A stretch of 31,366 bases of DNA from JAPLST01 sp964397565. GTDB taxonomy: Bacteria; Auribacterota; UBA3054; JAPLST01. The stretch covers positions 1 through 31,366 of the forward strand of contig CAYNJC010000047.1 in the NCBI GenBank assembly GCA_964397565.1, written 5' to 3'. This document shows, in pieces, positions 22,475 through 29,541 of this stretch. Position numbers and translations under genes: made by a program. The notes under the pieces were generated by a model. The model saw only the letters and a list, made by a program, of their open reading frames with translations. It ran no database searches and was not told where the DNA came from. How positions within the stretch are numbered: the first letter of the stretch is position 1; every line of letters begins with the position of its first letter.

Positions 22475-22487
22475 GGTCAAAATGACC
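22475..22487. promoter_or_regulatory. Dyad upstream of second sigma54-type promoter
   Basis: GGTCA-AAA-TGACC is a perfect 5-3-5 dyad followed by A-rich sequence including an A7 run. It is centred about 139 bases upstream of the predicted RNA start. It shares the core CAAAATG with the dyad at 17605-17621 and has the same relation to an A-tract and a -24/-12 element. Confidence 0.35.
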
Positions 22488-22593
22488 AAAATGAGAAAAA
22501 AAGGCACGGATGAGAAGCTGCGCTGGGCTAATTTAACACAAAATATCACGGGTAAATAGCCGAAATTAACATAAACAGCGGCAAAAACAACTC

Positions 22594-22609
22594 TGGCACG
22601 GCACCTGCT
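22594..22609 (+). promoter_or_regulatory. Sigma54-type (-24/-12) promoter
   Basis: TGGCACGGCACCTGCT matches TGGCAC-N5-TTGC at nine of ten specified bases, with GG (22595-22596) and GC (22607-22608) ten bases apart. The predicted start is near 22620, in a gap between genes and shortly before an intrinsic terminator. Confidence 0.5.
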
Positions 22610-22619
22610 TTGTTTCTAT

Positions 22620-22674
22620 TGTTTCATGGTGATTCCTCCGAACGTGGCCGGGCGCAAGTCCGGCCGCGTTTTTT
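22620..22674 (+). ncRNA. Candidate short RNA ending in an intrinsic terminator
   Basis: The segment from the predicted sigma54 start to the terminator is about 55 bases and encodes no protein. A short single-stranded 5' part contains TTCCTCCGAAC, followed directly by the terminator hairpin. It shares CCTCCGA with the candidate RNA at 17698-17829. It could instead be only the 3' trailer of the YcfL-like mRNA. Confidence 0.4.
22643..22674 (+). terminator. Rho-independent terminator
   Basis: CGTGGCCGG (22643-22651), an 8-base loop and CCGGCCGCG (22660-22668) form a 9-bp GC-rich stem with one G-T pair, followed by T6 (22669-22674). It separates the lipoprotein gene from the cvpA operon promoter. 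Confidence 0.85.
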
Positions 22675-22681
22675 ATAGCGG

Positions 22682-22710
22682 TTGCATTTGTTCGCCCCTT
22701 TTTGTATCAT
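22682..22710 (+). promoter_or_regulatory. Promoter of the cvpA-ddl-serS-tol operon
   Basis: TTGCAT (22682-22687), 17 bases and TATCAT (22705-22710). The predicted start is near 22717, leaving a leader of only about 20 bases before GTG 22737. Confidence 0.6.
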
Positions 22711-22736
22711 CCAAGGATAAACAATAAGAATTGCAT

Positions 22737-23354
22737 GTGAACTGGATGTATCTAGATGGTGGCCTGCTGGCGCTGATCGGCGTATTTGCACTTGTTGGAC
22801 TGTGGAAAGGCATCGGTGCCGAAGTGGTCTCGCTGGCAGCGGTAGGTGGTGCGCTGCTGACGACCTTTGCCGCGCGCACGCTACTGCTCAATGGCGTGCT
22901 GGGCTGGTTGCATCGCCAGTTTCCGCAGGCGCGCTTTGACGGTGTCCTGGCAAAATTCGCCGCCCTGATCGTAACTGTGTTCGTGGTCTACTTGCTCCTG
23001 AGCGCGGCGTTGGATGCCGTGCGGGTACGCCTGGTGGGTCGCCCATCGCCCAGCTTCATTGCCCGCGTCTATGGCATGCTGCTGGGCGGTTTCAAGGGCG
23101 CGCTGGTCATGGTCGTGCTTGTCTGGCTGGCGGATTTGACCAAGCCGCTGGCCGGGCGCGTGTTGAATGCCGACGATGTTGCGCACTACGAAGAAGTGCT
23201 CGATCAAGCCCAACTGGTCGTGGCCAGCCGCTCGGCCTTAGGACTGCTGTGCGAGCGCTGCCCGCTGATGAGCAACACGCTGTGGGCCGCGGCGGCGGCG
23301 TTTCAAGCCGCACCCGGCGCCACCACCAACCTACCGCCGGCGACGGCGCCATGA
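22737..23354 (+). CDS. CvpA family inner-membrane protein
   Basis: A 205-residue protein with four membrane segments (about residues 7-25, 29-50, 75-97 and 112-133 by hydropathy). The N-terminal 'NWMYLDGGLLALIGVFALVG' and 'LWKGIGAEVVSLAA' match the CvpA/colicin V production protein family, as does 'GMLLGGFKGALVMVVLVWLA'. The GTG at 22737 is preferred because it yields (M)NW.., the usual start of the family; ATG 22746 is also possible. In other bacteria CvpA proteins contribute to envelope homeostasis, though their biochemical role is unsettled. First gene of the envelope operon; its stop overlaps the ddl start (ATGA). Confidence 0.85.
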   Translation: MNWMYLDGGLLALIGVFALVGLWKGIGAEVVSLAAVGGALLTTFAARTLLLNGVLGWLHRQFPQARFDGVLAKFAALIVTVFVVYLLLSAALDAVRVRLVGRPSPSFIARVYGMLLGGFKGALVMVVLVWLADLTKPLAGRVLNADDVAHYEEVLDQAQLVVASRSALGLLCERCPLMSNTLWAAAAAFQAAPGATTNLPPATAP

Positions 23355-24409
23355 GCAGCAAATCGACCAAACCAACGCCGGCCAAGCGGCGCGTCGCCGT
23401 GCTGCTGGGCGGGTGGAGCCACGAGCGCGACATTTCGATCCGCTCCGGCACGGTGATCTTCTCACATCTGGCGCCGGCGCGCTATCTGTGCCGCGCGGTC
23501 GAGTTGACCAGTGATCACCGGGCGCGGGTGCTGGCGCCCGGGTGTGTGCCGCACGATGCTGCGTGGCGGCGGGCACGGCCACAGGGGGTGCTGGACGCAT
23601 TTCGCGCGCTGCAACACTGGGGTGTTGAGGTGGTCATCGTGGCGTTGCACGGCGTGGGCGGCGAGGACGGCGTCGTGCAAGGCTTTCTTCAAATGCTGGG
23701 CCTGCCGTTTACCCACAGCGGCGTGCGTGGCTCCGCCCTGGCCATGGATAAGGAGATCAGCAAGCGGCTCTATGACAGCCATGGCATTCCCACGCCGGAG
23801 TATGTGATGATCCGCCGCGCACGCCCGCTTGCTGCGCAACTGCGCGCGGTGCGCTTGGGCTGGCCGGTGGTGGCCAAGCCGCCGTGCCTGGGTTCGAGCT
23901 TTGAGGTGCATATGGTGCCGGATGCGCCGGCGTTGCGCACCACCGTCCGGCGTCTGCTGGCGCTCGACGAGCGGGTGCTGCTCGAACGCTATGTGCGCGG
24001 GCGCGAGTTTACCTGCGCGGTGCTGCAACGCACACCACAGGCCGCACCGATAGCCCTGCCGGTAACGGAGATCATTCCGGTGGCAAGCCCGTTTTTTGAT
24101 TTTCAAGCAAAATACACGGCGGGCGCCACGCGTGAAATCACGCCGGCGAAAATTCCCGCGCGCGGGGCGCGCGAAATTCAGCAACAGGCCGTGGCGTGTC
24201 ATCGCGCCTTGCACTGTGGTTGCATCTCGCGCACCGATTTTATGATGGACGCGCGCGGCCGCGCCTTTGCGCTCGAAACCAACACCATTCCTGGCATGAC
24301 CGCCACATCATTGGTGCCGCAGGCGGCGGCGGCGGTTGGCATTTCATTCGGTGCATTGCTCGATATCATGATCGAGTATGCCCTGCTGCAAGGAGGCAGC
24401 CCACCATGA
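23351..24409 (+). CDS. ddl: D-alanine--D-alanine ligase
   Basis: A 352-residue ATP-grasp ligase that joins two D-alanines for peptidoglycan precursors in the cytoplasm. Features in order are VAVLLGGWSHERDISIRSG, ALHGVGGEDGVVQGFLQMLG, FTHSGVRGSALAMDKEISK, VAKPPCLGSS (ATP/phosphate loop), DFQAKYTAG...ITPAKI (lid loop with the Tyr-Lys pair) and ALETNTIPGMTATS (metal-binding Glu and Asn; usually EVNT, here ETNT). It is somewhat longer than the usual 305-320 residues because of an N-terminal tail and a loop insert around residues 55-75. It shares ATGA with cvpA upstream and with DUF4870 downstream, indicating coupled translation. Confidence 0.93.
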   Translation: MSSKSTKPTPAKRRVAVLLGGWSHERDISIRSGTVIFSHLAPARYLCRAVELTSDHRARVLAPGCVPHDAAWRRARPQGVLDAFRALQHWGVEVVIVALHGVGGEDGVVQGFLQMLGLPFTHSGVRGSALAMDKEISKRLYDSHGIPTPEYVMIRRARPLAAQLRAVRLGWPVVAKPPCLGSSFEVHMVPDAPALRTTVRRLLALDERVLLERYVRGREFTCAVLQRTPQAAPIALPVTEIIPVASPFFDFQAKYTAGATREITPAKIPARGAREIQQQAVACHRALHCGCISRTDFMMDARGRAFALETNTIPGMTATSLVPQAAAAVGISFGALLDIMIEYALLQGGSPP

Positions 24410-24792
24410 ACACCATGACAGAACCAGACGCAGTCGTTACACAAGACTTGCCGGACAACACTGCGCGCACGTGGGGCATGTTGTGCCATCTTTCCGCGCT
24501 GCTCGGCCTCCTGGGCATTCCCTTTGGCAATGTACTCGGGCCGCTGGTTGTCTGGCTCATCAAGAAAAATGAGATTCCCTATGTGGACGTGCAGGGCAAA
24601 GCGGCGCTGAATTTCCAGATTTCAATGACGATTTATATTGTCCCGGCCATCGTGCTGTGCGTTTTCTGCGTCGGCATTTTCCTGCTGATCCCCCTCGTGC
24701 TGGCCGATATCATTCTTACCATTGTGGCGGCGGTCAAAGCCAATGATGGCAAGCCCTATCAATATCCCTTGGCGATTCCTTTCATCAAGTGA
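24406..24792 (+). CDS. DUF4870 (Tic20-like) membrane protein
   Basis: A 128-residue protein. It opens with an acidic tail and then ARTWGMLCHLSALLG, followed by PFGNVLGPLVVWLIKKNEIP, VQGKAALNFQ and two further hydrophobic segments. These are the standard marks of DUF4870/Tic20-like proteins, small three-helix membrane proteins of uncertain role. AGGAGG lies nine bases before ATG 24406, an unusually strong ribosome site inside the end of ddl, and the ddl stop overlaps the start as ATGA. Confidence 0.9.
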   Translation: MNTMTEPDAVVTQDLPDNTARTWGMLCHLSALLGLLGIPFGNVLGPLVVWLIKKNEIPYVDVQGKAALNFQISMTIYIVPAIVLCVFCVGIFLLIPLVLADIILTIVAAVKANDGKPYQYPLAIPFIK

Positions 24793-24810
24793 AACCCATT
24801 CAACAAGACT

Positions 24811-26112
24811 ATGCTTGATCTTCGCATTCTACGGGAAGACTACGATACCCTGCGGGCCATGCTGTTGCACCGCCACGGCAATGGCCAGACCTATGCAAGT
24901 CTGGGCGCCGATCTCGACCGCCTGATGGCACTGGACGAACAACGCCGCGCCCTGGTGCAGGCCACCCAGGAAATCGAGCAACAGCGCAACGAACGCTCGA
25001 AACAAATCGGGGTGGAAAAACGCGCCGGCGCTGACACCGCGGCCCTGCAAGCCAGTGTGCAGGAGCTGAAGATCCAACTCGAAACGGCCCGCGCGCAACT
25101 GACCGCGGTGGAGACGGTGCTGGACGACCTGGCCCTGCGCCTGCCCAACCTGCCGGATGCCAGCACGCCGGTCGGCGCCACCGAGGCGGACAATGTGGTC
25201 GTGCGCACCTGGGGCGCGCCGCCGCAATTCACGTTCGCGCCCAAACAGCATTTCGAGGTGGCCGAAGCGTTGGGCATGTTGGATCTTGAACGCGCGGCCA
25301 AGCTGTCCGGCGCGCGCTTTCCCTTGCTAAAAGGTGCCGGCGCACTGCTCGAACGGGCCTTGACGAATTTTATGCTCGATCTGCACACCCGGGCGCACGG
25401 TTACCGCGAGATCGCGCCGCCCTTGATGGTCAGCGACGCGACCATGCGCGGTACCGGCCAGTTGCCGAAATTCGAGGAGGACTTGTTCAAGGTCAGCGGC
25501 GCGCGGCCGCTCTATCTGATCCCGACTGCGGAAGTGCCGCTGACCAACCTGCATGCCGGCGAAATTCTCGATGAAGCCCACTTGCCTGAGCTGGTGACGG
25601 CCCACACGCCGTGCTTCCGCAGCGAAGCCGGCGCGTATGGCAAAGACACCCGCGGGATCCTGCGCGTGCACCAGTTCAACAAAGTCGAGCTGGTGAATAT
25701 CGTCACGCCGGAGACGTCGTATGAAGCGCTGGAATGCATGACCCGCTGCGCCGAACGCGTGCTGCAGCAACTGGAGATTCCGTATCGCGTGGTGGCGCTC
25801 TGCACGGCCGATATTGGCTTTGCGGCGGCCAAGACGTATGACCTCGAAGTCTGGCTGCCGGGCCAAAATTGCTACCGCGAGATTTCCTCATGCTCGAATT
25901 GCACCGATTTTCAGGCCCGCCGCGCCAACATTCGCTATCGCCCGGCCGGCGGCGGCAAGCCGCGCTTTGTCCACACCTTGAACGGCTCCGGCCTGGCGGT
26001 CGGCCGCACCTGGATTGCCCTGGTCGAAAATTACCAACAGGCCGACGGCAGCATCCGCATCCCGCGTGTGTTACAGCCGTATCTGCACGGCCTCGAGACT
26101 ATCACCGCATGA
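24811..26112 (+). CDS. serS: Serine--tRNA ligase
   Basis: A 433-residue class II aminoacyl-tRNA synthetase charging tRNA-Ser and tRNA-Sec. The N-terminal coiled-coil arm spans roughly residues 30-105 (DEQRRALVQATQEIEQQRNE and ELKIQLETARAQL). The catalytic domain shows LIPTAEVPLTN, CFRSEAGAYGKDTRGILRVH (motif 2), EVWLPGQNCYREISSCSNC and NGSGLAVGRTWIALVENYQQ (motif 3). Full length and canonical. It begins 18 bases after the DUF4870 stop without a clear Shine-Dalgarno and is followed 49 bases later by tolQ, so it appears embedded in the envelope operon. Confidence 0.97.
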   Translation: MLDLRILREDYDTLRAMLLHRHGNGQTYASLGADLDRLMALDEQRRALVQATQEIEQQRNERSKQIGVEKRAGADTAALQASVQELKIQLETARAQLTAVETVLDDLALRLPNLPDASTPVGATEADNVVVRTWGAPPQFTFAPKQHFEVAEALGMLDLERAAKLSGARFPLLKGAGALLERALTNFMLDLHTRAHGYREIAPPLMVSDATMRGTGQLPKFEEDLFKVSGARPLYLIPTAEVPLTNLHAGEILDEAHLPELVTAHTPCFRSEAGAYGKDTRGILRVHQFNKVELVNIVTPETSYEALECMTRCAERVLQQLEIPYRVVALCTADIGFAAAKTYDLEVWLPGQNCYREISSCSNCTDFQARRANIRYRPAGGGKPRFVHTLNGSGLAVGRTWIALVENYQQADGSIRIPRVLQPYLHGLETITA

Positions 26113-26161
26113 CGAGGACATGTATGACAACCGCATCCGCACGACACCAAGGACACCCGGC

Positions 26162-26836
26162 ATGAGAGCAGCACTCGAAATTTGGGCCAGCATGGACATC
26201 ATTGGCCAAGGCATCTGTATTATTCTGGCAATTATGTCGGTGTACATGTGGGGCTTGATCTTCGCCAAGTATGTCAGCCTCGGCGCGATTCAGCGCGGCA
26301 ACAAGCGCATCGGCGAGCGGCTGCGCCCATTCCAAGCCCAATATGCGCGCGACTATCTGCAAATATTCCGCGACTTTCCGGTCAACTCGACCAATCCCTT
26401 GTATGTGCTCTACCGCGCCTGCTGCGATCACGTCTTCGCCTATGACCGCATTCGCGTGGCGGACGTGCAGGCCGCCGAAAAGTTGATCGACGCGCGCCTG
26501 GCCGAGCAAGTTGACTTGATCGAGGAAGGCATGGGCTACTTGGCGCTAACCTCGACGCTGGCCCCGTTTTTCGGCCTGCTCGGTACGGTCTGGGGCATCC
26601 TGCTAGCCTTCCGCAAAATGTCCACGGCCGGCTCGGCCATGGTTACCTCGGTCGCGCCCGGCATTGCCGTGGCGCTGGTGACGACCGTTGCGGGTCTGGT
26701 GGTGGCGATTCCGGCCATCACGGCCTTTTACTATTTCAAGAATCGGATCAACACCGAAATCGCCCACATGGAAACGTTCTGTCGCGAACTGGTCGCGCGC
26801 CTCGAGCGGATCGTCTCCGAGGAGAGCGTCGAATGA
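26162..26836 (+). CDS. tolQ: MotA/TolQ/ExbB proton channel protein
   Basis: A 224-residue inner-membrane protein of the TolQ/ExbB family. Helix 1 is at about residues 13-33 (IGQGICIILAIMSVYMWGLI). The conserved region is LTSTLAPFFGLLGTVWGILLAFRKM, then APGIAVALVTTVAGLVVAIPAITAFYYFKN, with the Thr and small residues that line the proton path. AAGGA lies eight bases before ATG 26162; an in-frame ATG at 26120 is possible but less well placed. With the next two genes it would form a proton-motive-force-driven complex that transmits energy to the outer membrane. TolQ versus ExbB cannot be decided from sequence alone. Confidence 0.9.
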   Translation: MRAALEIWASMDIIGQGICIILAIMSVYMWGLIFAKYVSLGAIQRGNKRIGERLRPFQAQYARDYLQIFRDFPVNSTNPLYVLYRACCDHVFAYDRIRVADVQAAEKLIDARLAEQVDLIEEGMGYLALTSTLAPFFGLLGTVWGILLAFRKMSTAGSAMVTSVAPGIAVALVTTVAGLVVAIPAITAFYYFKNRINTEIAHMETFCRELVARLERIVSEESVE

Positions 26837-27270
26837 GCATCCTTCTGCGCCGCCGCGAGCCGCTGCGCGCCGAGCTTAACATCACCTCGCTGCTCGACAT
26901 CACCATGAACATCCTGTGCGTGTTCATGCTGGTCGCGCCGATTCTCGAACAGGGCATTGACGTGGACTTGCCGCTCGCGTCCGCGACCCAATTGGAGAAG
27001 CAAGACGAGTCCGTCACCGTCAGCTTACAGGAGATCAACGAGCGCGGCCAAAAAATCGGGGTGGTGTTCTTGGATCAACGTCAAATGGATCGCGGGCGCC
27101 CGTTCGACGACCTGCGCGAAACGCTCGAACAAATGCAGCGCAGCAAACCAAAATTAGCCGTCATCATTCGCGCCGACAAAAATTTCAAGTATGATGCGGT
27201 CATTCATGTCCTCGACGTGATCCGCAGTGCCGGCATCACCACCTTGTCGTTGGCAACCCAAGCCGAATGA
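26833..27270 (+). CDS. tolR: ExbD/TolR biopolymer transport protein
   Basis: A 145-residue protein with a basic cytoplasmic tail (MSILLRRREPLRAE), one membrane helix containing the functional Asp (NITSLLDITMNILCVFMLVA) and a periplasmic domain ending in KLAVIIRADKNFKYDAVIHV, then LDVIRSAGITTLSL, the standard ExbD/TolR fold. Its ATG overlaps the tolQ stop (ATGA) and its own stop overlaps the tonB/tolA start in the same way. It would complete the proton channel with TolQ. Confidence 0.93.
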   Translation: MSILLRRREPLRAELNITSLLDITMNILCVFMLVAPILEQGIDVDLPLASATQLEKQDESVTVSLQEINERGQKIGVVFLDQRQMDRGRPFDDLRETLEQMQRSKPKLAVIIRADKNFKYDAVIHVLDVIRSAGITTLSLATQAE

Positions 27271-28136
27271 TCATCACGGCCAAATCATTCTTGTTGCCGT
27301 CGGTGGTGGCGCACAGTCTGGCCGCAGTGCTGCTGCTGGTCATGTTGTGGTCGGCGCCGACCTTCAAAGTGGCCAAGCAGCAGATGATCCGGGTAAACCT
27401 GACGCAAGCAACGCCGCAGCCGATGCGCGTGGTTCCGCCCACGCCGGTGCCGCCCGCGCCGACACCACCGAAGCCCACACCGCCGCCGCCCGTGCCGACA
27501 CCACCGAAACCAACGCCGCCGCCGCCGCCAACGGTCAAACCGGTCACCCCGCCAAAACGGACCGTGATGCCGGTGCCCGAGAAAGTGGTTGAGCGACAAA
27601 AAAAATGGGCAGCGGAGAAACTACGCAAGCAGATTGCCAAGGCAGCGGCAACCAATACGCCGCCGAAAATCGTCAAACGCGCGCCACCCAAGAAAGTTGA
27701 AATTGTCGAGCGCACGCCGCAGGTCAACACGGCCTTCGAGGAAGCCCGCAAGCGTTTCGAGGCATTCGAGAACAAGCGCAGCGCCCCAACCACACCGGCA
27801 CAACCGGCCGTGGCGCCAACAGTGGCCGTTGGCCCGCAGGACTCGCCCGGCGAACAGAAAGCCATCATTGATGACTTCTTCTGCAACGGCATTCGCACCG
27901 CGATTGATCGCGTCTGGCGCCAGCCACCGCGCATCCTCGGCACCTGTGAAGTTACCTTCCGGCTGGCGCGCACCGGGCGCATCAGTGACGTGCGCGTCAG
28001 CAAGGCCGGGCCCAGCGAGCTGAACAAGTCCGCGCTCGATGCCGTGCAGAACGCCAACTTCCCGTCCTTTCCGGCCAATCTAAATCGTGAATACCTGGAT
28101 CTGGAGGTCCCCTTTGAAATCCTCGGCACAGAATGA
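27267..28136 (+). CDS. TonB/TolA-type energy transducer
   Basis: A 289-residue protein: an N-terminal membrane anchor (SFLLPSVVAHSLAAVLLLVM, then LWSA), a long Pro-rich and then Lys/Glu-rich stalk (about residues 55-185, with PPTPVPPAPTPPKPTPPPP) that would span the periplasm, and a C-terminal TonB-C/TolA domain. The last includes IRTAIDRVWRQPPRILG, CEVTFRLARTGRISDVRVSK and LNKSALDAVQNANFPSFP. Two Cys in this domain could form a disulphide. Operon position after tolQ-tolR supports a TolA role in outer-membrane constriction, but no tolB or pal follows, so TonB-type transport is equally possible. Last gene of the run. Confidence 0.88.
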   Translation: MIITAKSFLLPSVVAHSLAAVLLLVMLWSAPTFKVAKQQMIRVNLTQATPQPMRVVPPTPVPPAPTPPKPTPPPPVPTPPKPTPPPPPTVKPVTPPKRTVMPVPEKVVERQKKWAAEKLRKQIAKAAATNTPPKIVKRAPPKKVEIVERTPQVNTAFEEARKRFEAFENKRSAPTTPAQPAVAPTVAVGPQDSPGEQKAIIDDFFCNGIRTAIDRVWRQPPRILGTCEVTFRLARTGRISDVRVSKAGPSELNKSALDAVQNANFPSFPANLNREYLDLEVPFEILGTE

Positions 28137-28156
28137 GTGCGGTTGCCACTGCAAAA

Positions 28157-28165
28157 TGTTATAAT
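28157..28165 (+). promoter_or_regulatory. Extended -10 promoter of the toxin-antitoxin pair
   Basis: TGTTATAAT combines a perfect -10 (28160-28165) with the TGn extension. No fitting -35 is seen at 17 bases. The leader before ATG 28205 would be about 33 bases. Confidence 0.55.
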
Positions 28166-28204
28166 TGGAGAGATGCAGCTAACCCATAGAGACTACTGAT
28201 TACC

Positions 28205-28450
28205 ATGCTGAAAACATATGAGGCAATCTATCGCGCCGGGCATGTCGAAATGCTGGAGACACCGCCCTCTGAAGAAGCGGCGCGGGTTTTGGTGACGTTT
28301 ATTCCGGAGACACCGTTGGCGGCGCCGGACCCCGCACGCGTGCTGACGGCACTAGAGAACCTGCGCAAGCTTTTGGCACATGTGCCGGCGACACGCTCGC
28401 TGACAGACGAACTAATCAAGGAACGTAGAGCGGAGGCCGCGCGTGAGTGA
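28205..28450 (+). CDS. VapB-like antitoxin (AF2212/DUF104-like)
   Basis: An 81-residue protein beginning MLKTYEAIYRAGHVEMLETP, which resembles the short beta-strand N-terminus of AF2212-like antitoxins ('ieaiyenGv..pLe...l.eg..V.V'), followed by a helical, charged tail ending KERRAEAARE that would wrap the toxin. It overlaps the PIN-domain gene by eight bases, the usual order and spacing for a VapBC module. It likely autoregulates its promoter (family behaviour, not visible here). Confidence 0.7.
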   Translation: MLKTYEAIYRAGHVEMLETPPSEEAARVLVTFIPETPLAAPDPARVLTALENLRKLLAHVPATRSLTDELIKERRAEAARE

Positions 28451-28784
28451 CAACGCATGTGTTGTTGATGCTTCTGCTGTGGTTGCACTGTTGCATGCCG
28501 AGCCTGGCGACGAGCACGTCAGACAAGTGCTGTTGCGGGGCGGTGTTTTTATGAGTACGGTCAATTATGCCGAAGTTGTTGGCAAAATCTTGGCGACACC
28601 TGTCAGCCCAATGGCTTTTCATGAGTGGTTCACACAGTTGGGCATTCGCTTGGTGGCACTGGATGAGGAAACCGCGTTCATGGCTGGTGAACTCAAACTG
28701 AACCTTCCTGCGCTGACTGCCGATGTGATCTGGCAACAGCTTGCTCCCGAGTACGCTGTGAGCCTGATCCGGCACACTCCATGA
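28443..28784 (+). CDS. VapC-like PIN-domain toxin with an apparent internal deletion
   Basis: A 113-residue PIN protein. It retains VVDASAVVALL (Asp9), NYAEVVGK (Glu44) and, near the end, LNLPALTADVIWQ. In related VapC proteins of about 130 residues, a segment of roughly 20 residues carrying the third acidic residue ('GLSLGDRACLALA') comes between the 'DEETA..A..L' helix and 'LPvLTAD'. Here MAGELK joins directly to LNLPALTAD, so that segment is missing in frame. A PIN nuclease without this Asp should be inactive. The antitoxin may therefore be retained only as a regulator, or the pair is in decay. Confidence 0.75.
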   Translation: MSDNACVVDASAVVALLHAEPGDEHVRQVLLRGGVFMSTVNYAEVVGKILATPVSPMAFHEWFTQLGIRLVALDEETAFMAGELKLNLPALTADVIWQQLAPEYAVSLIRHTP

Positions 28785-29437
28785 TGAACGAACCGGCCCT
28801 GAACTGGTCCGAGGTGCAGCACTGGCGTCAGCGTTTCCGGCATGTTTTCCCGGATGTCTTGCGCCTGCCGATCCAACCATCCATGCCAGCCTGGCTTTGT
28901 GCGCATATTCGTGTGTTGACACGCCATGGCGCCAAACAGGTGAGCATCCTCGATGTCGGCGCGGGTGACCGCTCCCTCGCCCTGCGCCTTGACAGCGTCA
29001 AACATCTCATTAAGTACAAAAGCCAGGACATTGACCGCGTCTGGCCGCATGACTATTACGACACTCAGGAAATCACCGAGCAGTTCGATCTGGTCGTCTC
29101 CTCGGAAGTGATTGAGCACATGGACGCCGCCGCTAAAATTCCTTTCATCGCCGAATTGTTCCGACTGACCAAGCCGAATGGTTGGGTCGCGCTGACCACG
29201 CCGAACGCCTGCCATGCAAATATCTTCTGGCGTGATTTCACGCACGTCAACGCGATTCATTATTATGATCTGGCCGGCTTGCTCGGCCGGGCCGGCTTTA
29301 CCGACATTGGCATGCATCGCCTTGCCAAGATGAACTGGCGCAAACGCCTGACGGTCTGGTGGTATCGCCGCCTGCTCAAGCTGTTGCATGTGGACTTTGC
29401 CCAAAGCATCATGGCGGTCGCGCGCAAGCCGATGTAG
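28781..29437 (+). CDS. Class I SAM-dependent methyltransferase
   Basis: A 218-residue Rossmann methyltransferase. Motif I is ILDVGAGDRSLALRL, the acidic residue after strand 2 is in SQDID, FDLVVSSEVIEHMD is the post-I/motif II region, and LFRLTKPNGWVALTTPN is motif III. The C-terminal part (HYYDLAGLLGRAGFTDIGMH, then basic RKRLTVWWYRRLLKLL) matches UbiE/Methyltransf_11 or 23-type proteins often found with surface polysaccharide or lipid genes. ATG 28781 overlaps the vapC stop; a second ATG is at 28784. Substrate unknown. Confidence 0.85.
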   Translation: MMNEPALNWSEVQHWRQRFRHVFPDVLRLPIQPSMPAWLCAHIRVLTRHGAKQVSILDVGAGDRSLALRLDSVKHLIKYKSQDIDRVWPHDYYDTQEITEQFDLVVSSEVIEHMDAAAKIPFIAELFRLTKPNGWVALTTPNACHANIFWRDFTHVNAIHYYDLAGLLGRAGFTDIGMHRLAKMNWRKRLTVWWYRRLLKLLHVDFAQSIMAVARKPM

Positions 29438-29450
29438 GCCGCAGCGGCCG

Positions 29451-29485
29451 TTTTCAGTTTTCAGTTTGCGGTTTTTAGTTCTGAG
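29451..29485. repeat. Heptanucleotide repeat, TTTTCAG type
   Basis: Five consecutive 7-base units: TTTTCAG, TTTTCAG, TTTGCGG, TTTTTAG, TTCTGAG. They lie just after the methyltransferase gene and are complementary to the array at 29548-29575. Confidence 0.75.
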
Positions 29486-29513
29486 AAAAAACGTGCGACA
29501 GTTCCTCCATTAC

Positions 29514-29537
29514 AAACTCGTTTGCAGAACGAGTTTT
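29514..29537 (+). terminator. Stem-loop terminator after the methyltransferase gene
   Basis: AAACTCGTT (29514-29522), loop TGCAG and AACGAGTTT (29528-29536) form a 9-bp stem whose 3' side runs into T4CT. It lies five bases before the radical SAM start codon, so readthrough or attenuation of that gene is possible. Confidence 0.6.
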
Positions 29538-29541
29538 CTCA

